Assembly: GCA_964409535.1 (NCBI GenBank) | Contig: CAYPDQ010000014.1 | Span: 1-22,918 of the forward strand | Direction: 5' to 3' | Length of the DNA stretch: 22,918 nt | Origin: JBBUAX01 sp964409535 | Lineage (GTDB): Bacteria > Patescibacteriota > Minisyncoccia > UBA6257 > 2-01-FULL-56-20 | Part shown: positions 21,465-22,918 of the stretch, one piece after another | How the letters are laid out: every line of letters starts with the position of its first letter | Position numbering within the stretch: position 1 is the first letter of the stretch | Notes under the pieces: generated by a model | Database searches by the model: none | Told to the model about the DNA's origin: nothing | Seen by the model: only the letters and a program-made list of their open reading frames with translations | Made by a program: the position numbers and the translations under genes

Positions 21465-21774
21465 CCCAATTACAAGGTTAAACCTTGTAGCCTTGTAGAG
21501 AGAGAAAAGTGGCACGGCTTGCGCTCATCGCCGCAACCGCCGGTATTATGAAAACCGGCCTCGGCCTCCTCGGTATTTCCGCCCCGGAGAAGATATAATA
21601 ATTAAGCGCTTTGCAACCGGCGCTGGCGCGGCTCTTTGAGCGATATGGGATCAATGGGGGTCAGAAGCGAATGAAGGAAGCCACGGATGCGGAGTAGTCC
21701 CGCCGCAGACACCCTCATCCTCTGTGGATGTCCCCTTTGTCCCCCTTGTCCACCTCGCAGTCGTAGTGACGGCG
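21465..21774. other. 310-bp gap without a convincing gene
   Basis: It holds the 19-bp palindrome at 21471-21489 and a tandem CCTTGTAG duplication (21483-21498). A GTG-started 29-codon frame (21509-21598, starting MARLALIAATAGIMK and ending GISAPEKI) has an AGAGAG stretch upstream and is too short to judge. A plus-strand TATAAT overlaps its end (21594-21599). A short open stretch after it in the same frame reads LARLFERYGINGGQKRMKEATDAE and could be the relic of a gene end. On the reverse strand the sequence after the surface protein stop shows only loose GGGGACA-type repeats and no clear terminator. Confidence 0.5.
21471..21489. repeat. 19-bp palindrome after comF fragment
   Basis: TACAAGGTT (21471-21479) and AACCTTGTA (21481-21489) are perfect inverted repeats around one central A. 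No T-run follows, so it is more likely a binding site or small repeat than a terminator. CCTTGTAG is immediately duplicated at 21491-21498. Confidence 0.6.
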
Positions 21775-22759
21775 CTACCAAGTTCCGTCAAAGCACAATC
21801 GCTTCCCTTCGGTCAGAGTTATCTCAACGGCGTTGGGCCGATCACCTTGAACATCGCAGCCGAACGACGCTTGGTTCACGGTGTAGAGACGTCCGCCGGC
21901 GCCGCCGAAGTAGAACTCGGTCGCCAGCGCGTTCCCGCTCACCTCCAATTTGTAGCCCGGCGCCGCCGTCCCGATGCCGACATTGCCGCCGCTCGTGATC
22001 ACCATCCGCTTGGTCAGGTCGTCGTTGAAGTTGCCTTCGTAGGCGATGACGAATTTGTCGCTGTCGCTGTTGTCTATTCCCATTGACCATTGGATGCTGT
22101 CAGACAGGCGGAAATTTATTCCCGCGTCGCCGGCGGCAGATGCTTGTTCCACACGAAGCGGCATTTGCTGCGCCAGGCTGTCATTCACGTAGAGATGCAG
22201 CGGCATAGCCGGATTCGTCGTCCCGATGCCGACGCGGGCGTTGGCGTTATCAATATGAAGTATGGGGTTCGTAGAGGTACCGAAGGTGAAGTTGCCGAAG
22301 CCGGTGTTGGAGGCGAAGGCGCCGGAGGAGACGTTCGCCGCAGAGACGGTGCCGGTCAAGGACCCGGAGATGGTGGTGGCGGTGAGGGTGCCGTTGATCC
22401 AGGCGTCTCCGCCTACCGCAAGGACGGTGGAGGAAACATTACCACCTATGCCTATTTTGTTGTCATTTCTTACTAAGAGAGGGGGGGGTCGCGCCGTCTT
22501 GCTGGACTACTTTGAGGGAATATTCCGAGGCGGAGGTGGAGGAGGCCTTGATGAGGAGCTTGGTTACGGAGTCGGCGGAGGCGTTTATGCCTATATTGTT
22601 CTGGGTATCGGTTTTGAGGGCGCCGTAGCCGACTCCGGCGGCGGAGGAGGGTCCGTTGAAGGCGTCGACGATCGCAGGTACAAGAAAGATTGAGACCAAG
22701 CCCAGGACGGCGAGGGCAACAGGTACAAGAATCCTACGTGTAATCTTCTTCCGGGGCAT
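21775..22759 (-). pseudogene. Surface/tail-fibre-like protein, frameshifted at a G8 tract
   Basis: The first frame (22759 to a stop at 22463) encodes an N-terminal basic region and a membrane or signal helix (ILVPVALAVLGLVSIFLVPAIVDAF), then NNIGINASADSVTKLLIKASS and QQDGATPP. The second frame (to the stop at 21775) continues in register as LLVRNDNKIGIGGNVSS, ITSGGNVGIGTAAPGYKLEVSGN and VGIGTTNPAMPLHL. VGIGTTxP-type motifs are typical of long exported repeat proteins in Patescibacteria and of phage tail-fibre-like domains. Removing one base from the eight Gs at 22481-22488 gives one continuous protein of 327 residues. Causes could be sequencing error, a true mutation, or phase variation by slippage. 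The C-terminus ends GKRLCFDGTW. The location is likely the cell surface. Confidence 0.8.
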
Positions 22760-22817
22760 ACTTTGTGGTTGGCCTGAAGAACGCGACTGGGAAATTCATA
22801 AAATTGAAGGAGCTTTC

Positions 22818-22826
22818 ATTATAGCA
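22818..22826 (-). promoter_or_regulatory. Extended -10 promoter of the surface protein gene
   Basis: The reverse strand reads TGCTATAAT, a consensus extended -10 (TGn plus TATAAT), about 58 nt before the ATG at 22759. The -35 position has only a weak match (TTCCTG at 17 bp), which extended -10 promoters tolerate. Confidence 0.65.
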
Positions 22827-22852
22827 GAAGAAAGAATACGCAGGAAGAGCGC

Positions 22853-22861
22853 TGTGGATAA
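22853..22861 (-). promoter_or_regulatory. Single consensus DnaA box
   Basis: The reverse strand has TTATCCACA, an exact match to the DnaA box. It lies about 27 bp upstream of the surface protein -10. No second box or A+T-rich unwinding region is visible in the window, so it may be a regulatory DnaA site or chance rather than an origin. Confidence 0.35.
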
Positions 22862-22918
22862 GTGTGTATTTATACAACCACGCTCGAACCTATTTTAGCA
22901 AAAATCTCTGACCGAAAC

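Noticed and set aside
21509..21598. 29-codon frame starting GTG
   Set aside because: It has an A/G-rich upstream stretch but is too short and without relatives I recognise; mentioned only in the gap entry.

Overview
The window reads as a chromosomal segment from a Candidate Phyla Radiation (Patescibacteria, probably Parcubacteria-like) bacterium. This rests on family content I recognise: a short DUF5663-like protein, surface proteins with VGIGTT-type motifs, a type IV pilin-like gene, a membrane-anchored thioredoxin fold, long cysteine-rich proteins of unknown function, and tight gene packing. No ribosomal RNA gene is present and no database was searched, so the assignment is inference.

Layout. 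Positions 1-583 (minus) hold a pilin-like gene running off the window edge. A small two-helix membrane protein (plus, 644-850) and a hairpin follow. Most of 906-12889 is transcribed leftward. In transcription order it holds: tRNA-His(GTG); two proteins of unknown function; a membrane-anchored thioredoxin-like protein; a pair of perfect palindromes; cysteine-rich paralogue C; paralogue B, coupled to C by an ATGA overlap; a helix-turn-helix/Doc toxin-antitoxin-like pair behind an inverted-repeat operator; paralogue A; a 270-bp self-complementary element; glycerate 2-kinase; and phosphoenolpyruvate synthase. The last two genes lie 1 nt apart and would connect glycerate to the PEP/pyruvate node. 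The synthase gene carries a 36-codon in-frame palindromic insertion whose removal restores the family sequence exactly.

From 12920 transcription runs rightward: a DUF5663-like gene, a 1619-residue protein joining a family 2 glycosyltransferase-like domain to a C-terminal Ser/Thr kinase-like domain, then ftsH. The ftsH leader holds a good sigma-70 promoter, a 41-codon Cys-containing reading frame, and a 19-bp inverted repeat ending at the ftsH start codon.

The right end looks rearranged. A convergent palindromic repeat follows ftsH. Next come a peptidase M64-like gene lacking the catalytic Glu and a ComF C-terminal fragment, both cut at about 21117-21120 and head to head. After about 310 bp with no convincing gene comes a surface protein gene split by a frameshift at a run of eight Gs.

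The best candidates for undescribed biology are the three-paralogue cysteine-rich cluster with its nested HTH-Doc pair, the glycosyltransferase-kinase fusion, the in-frame palindromic insertion, and the structured ftsH leader.
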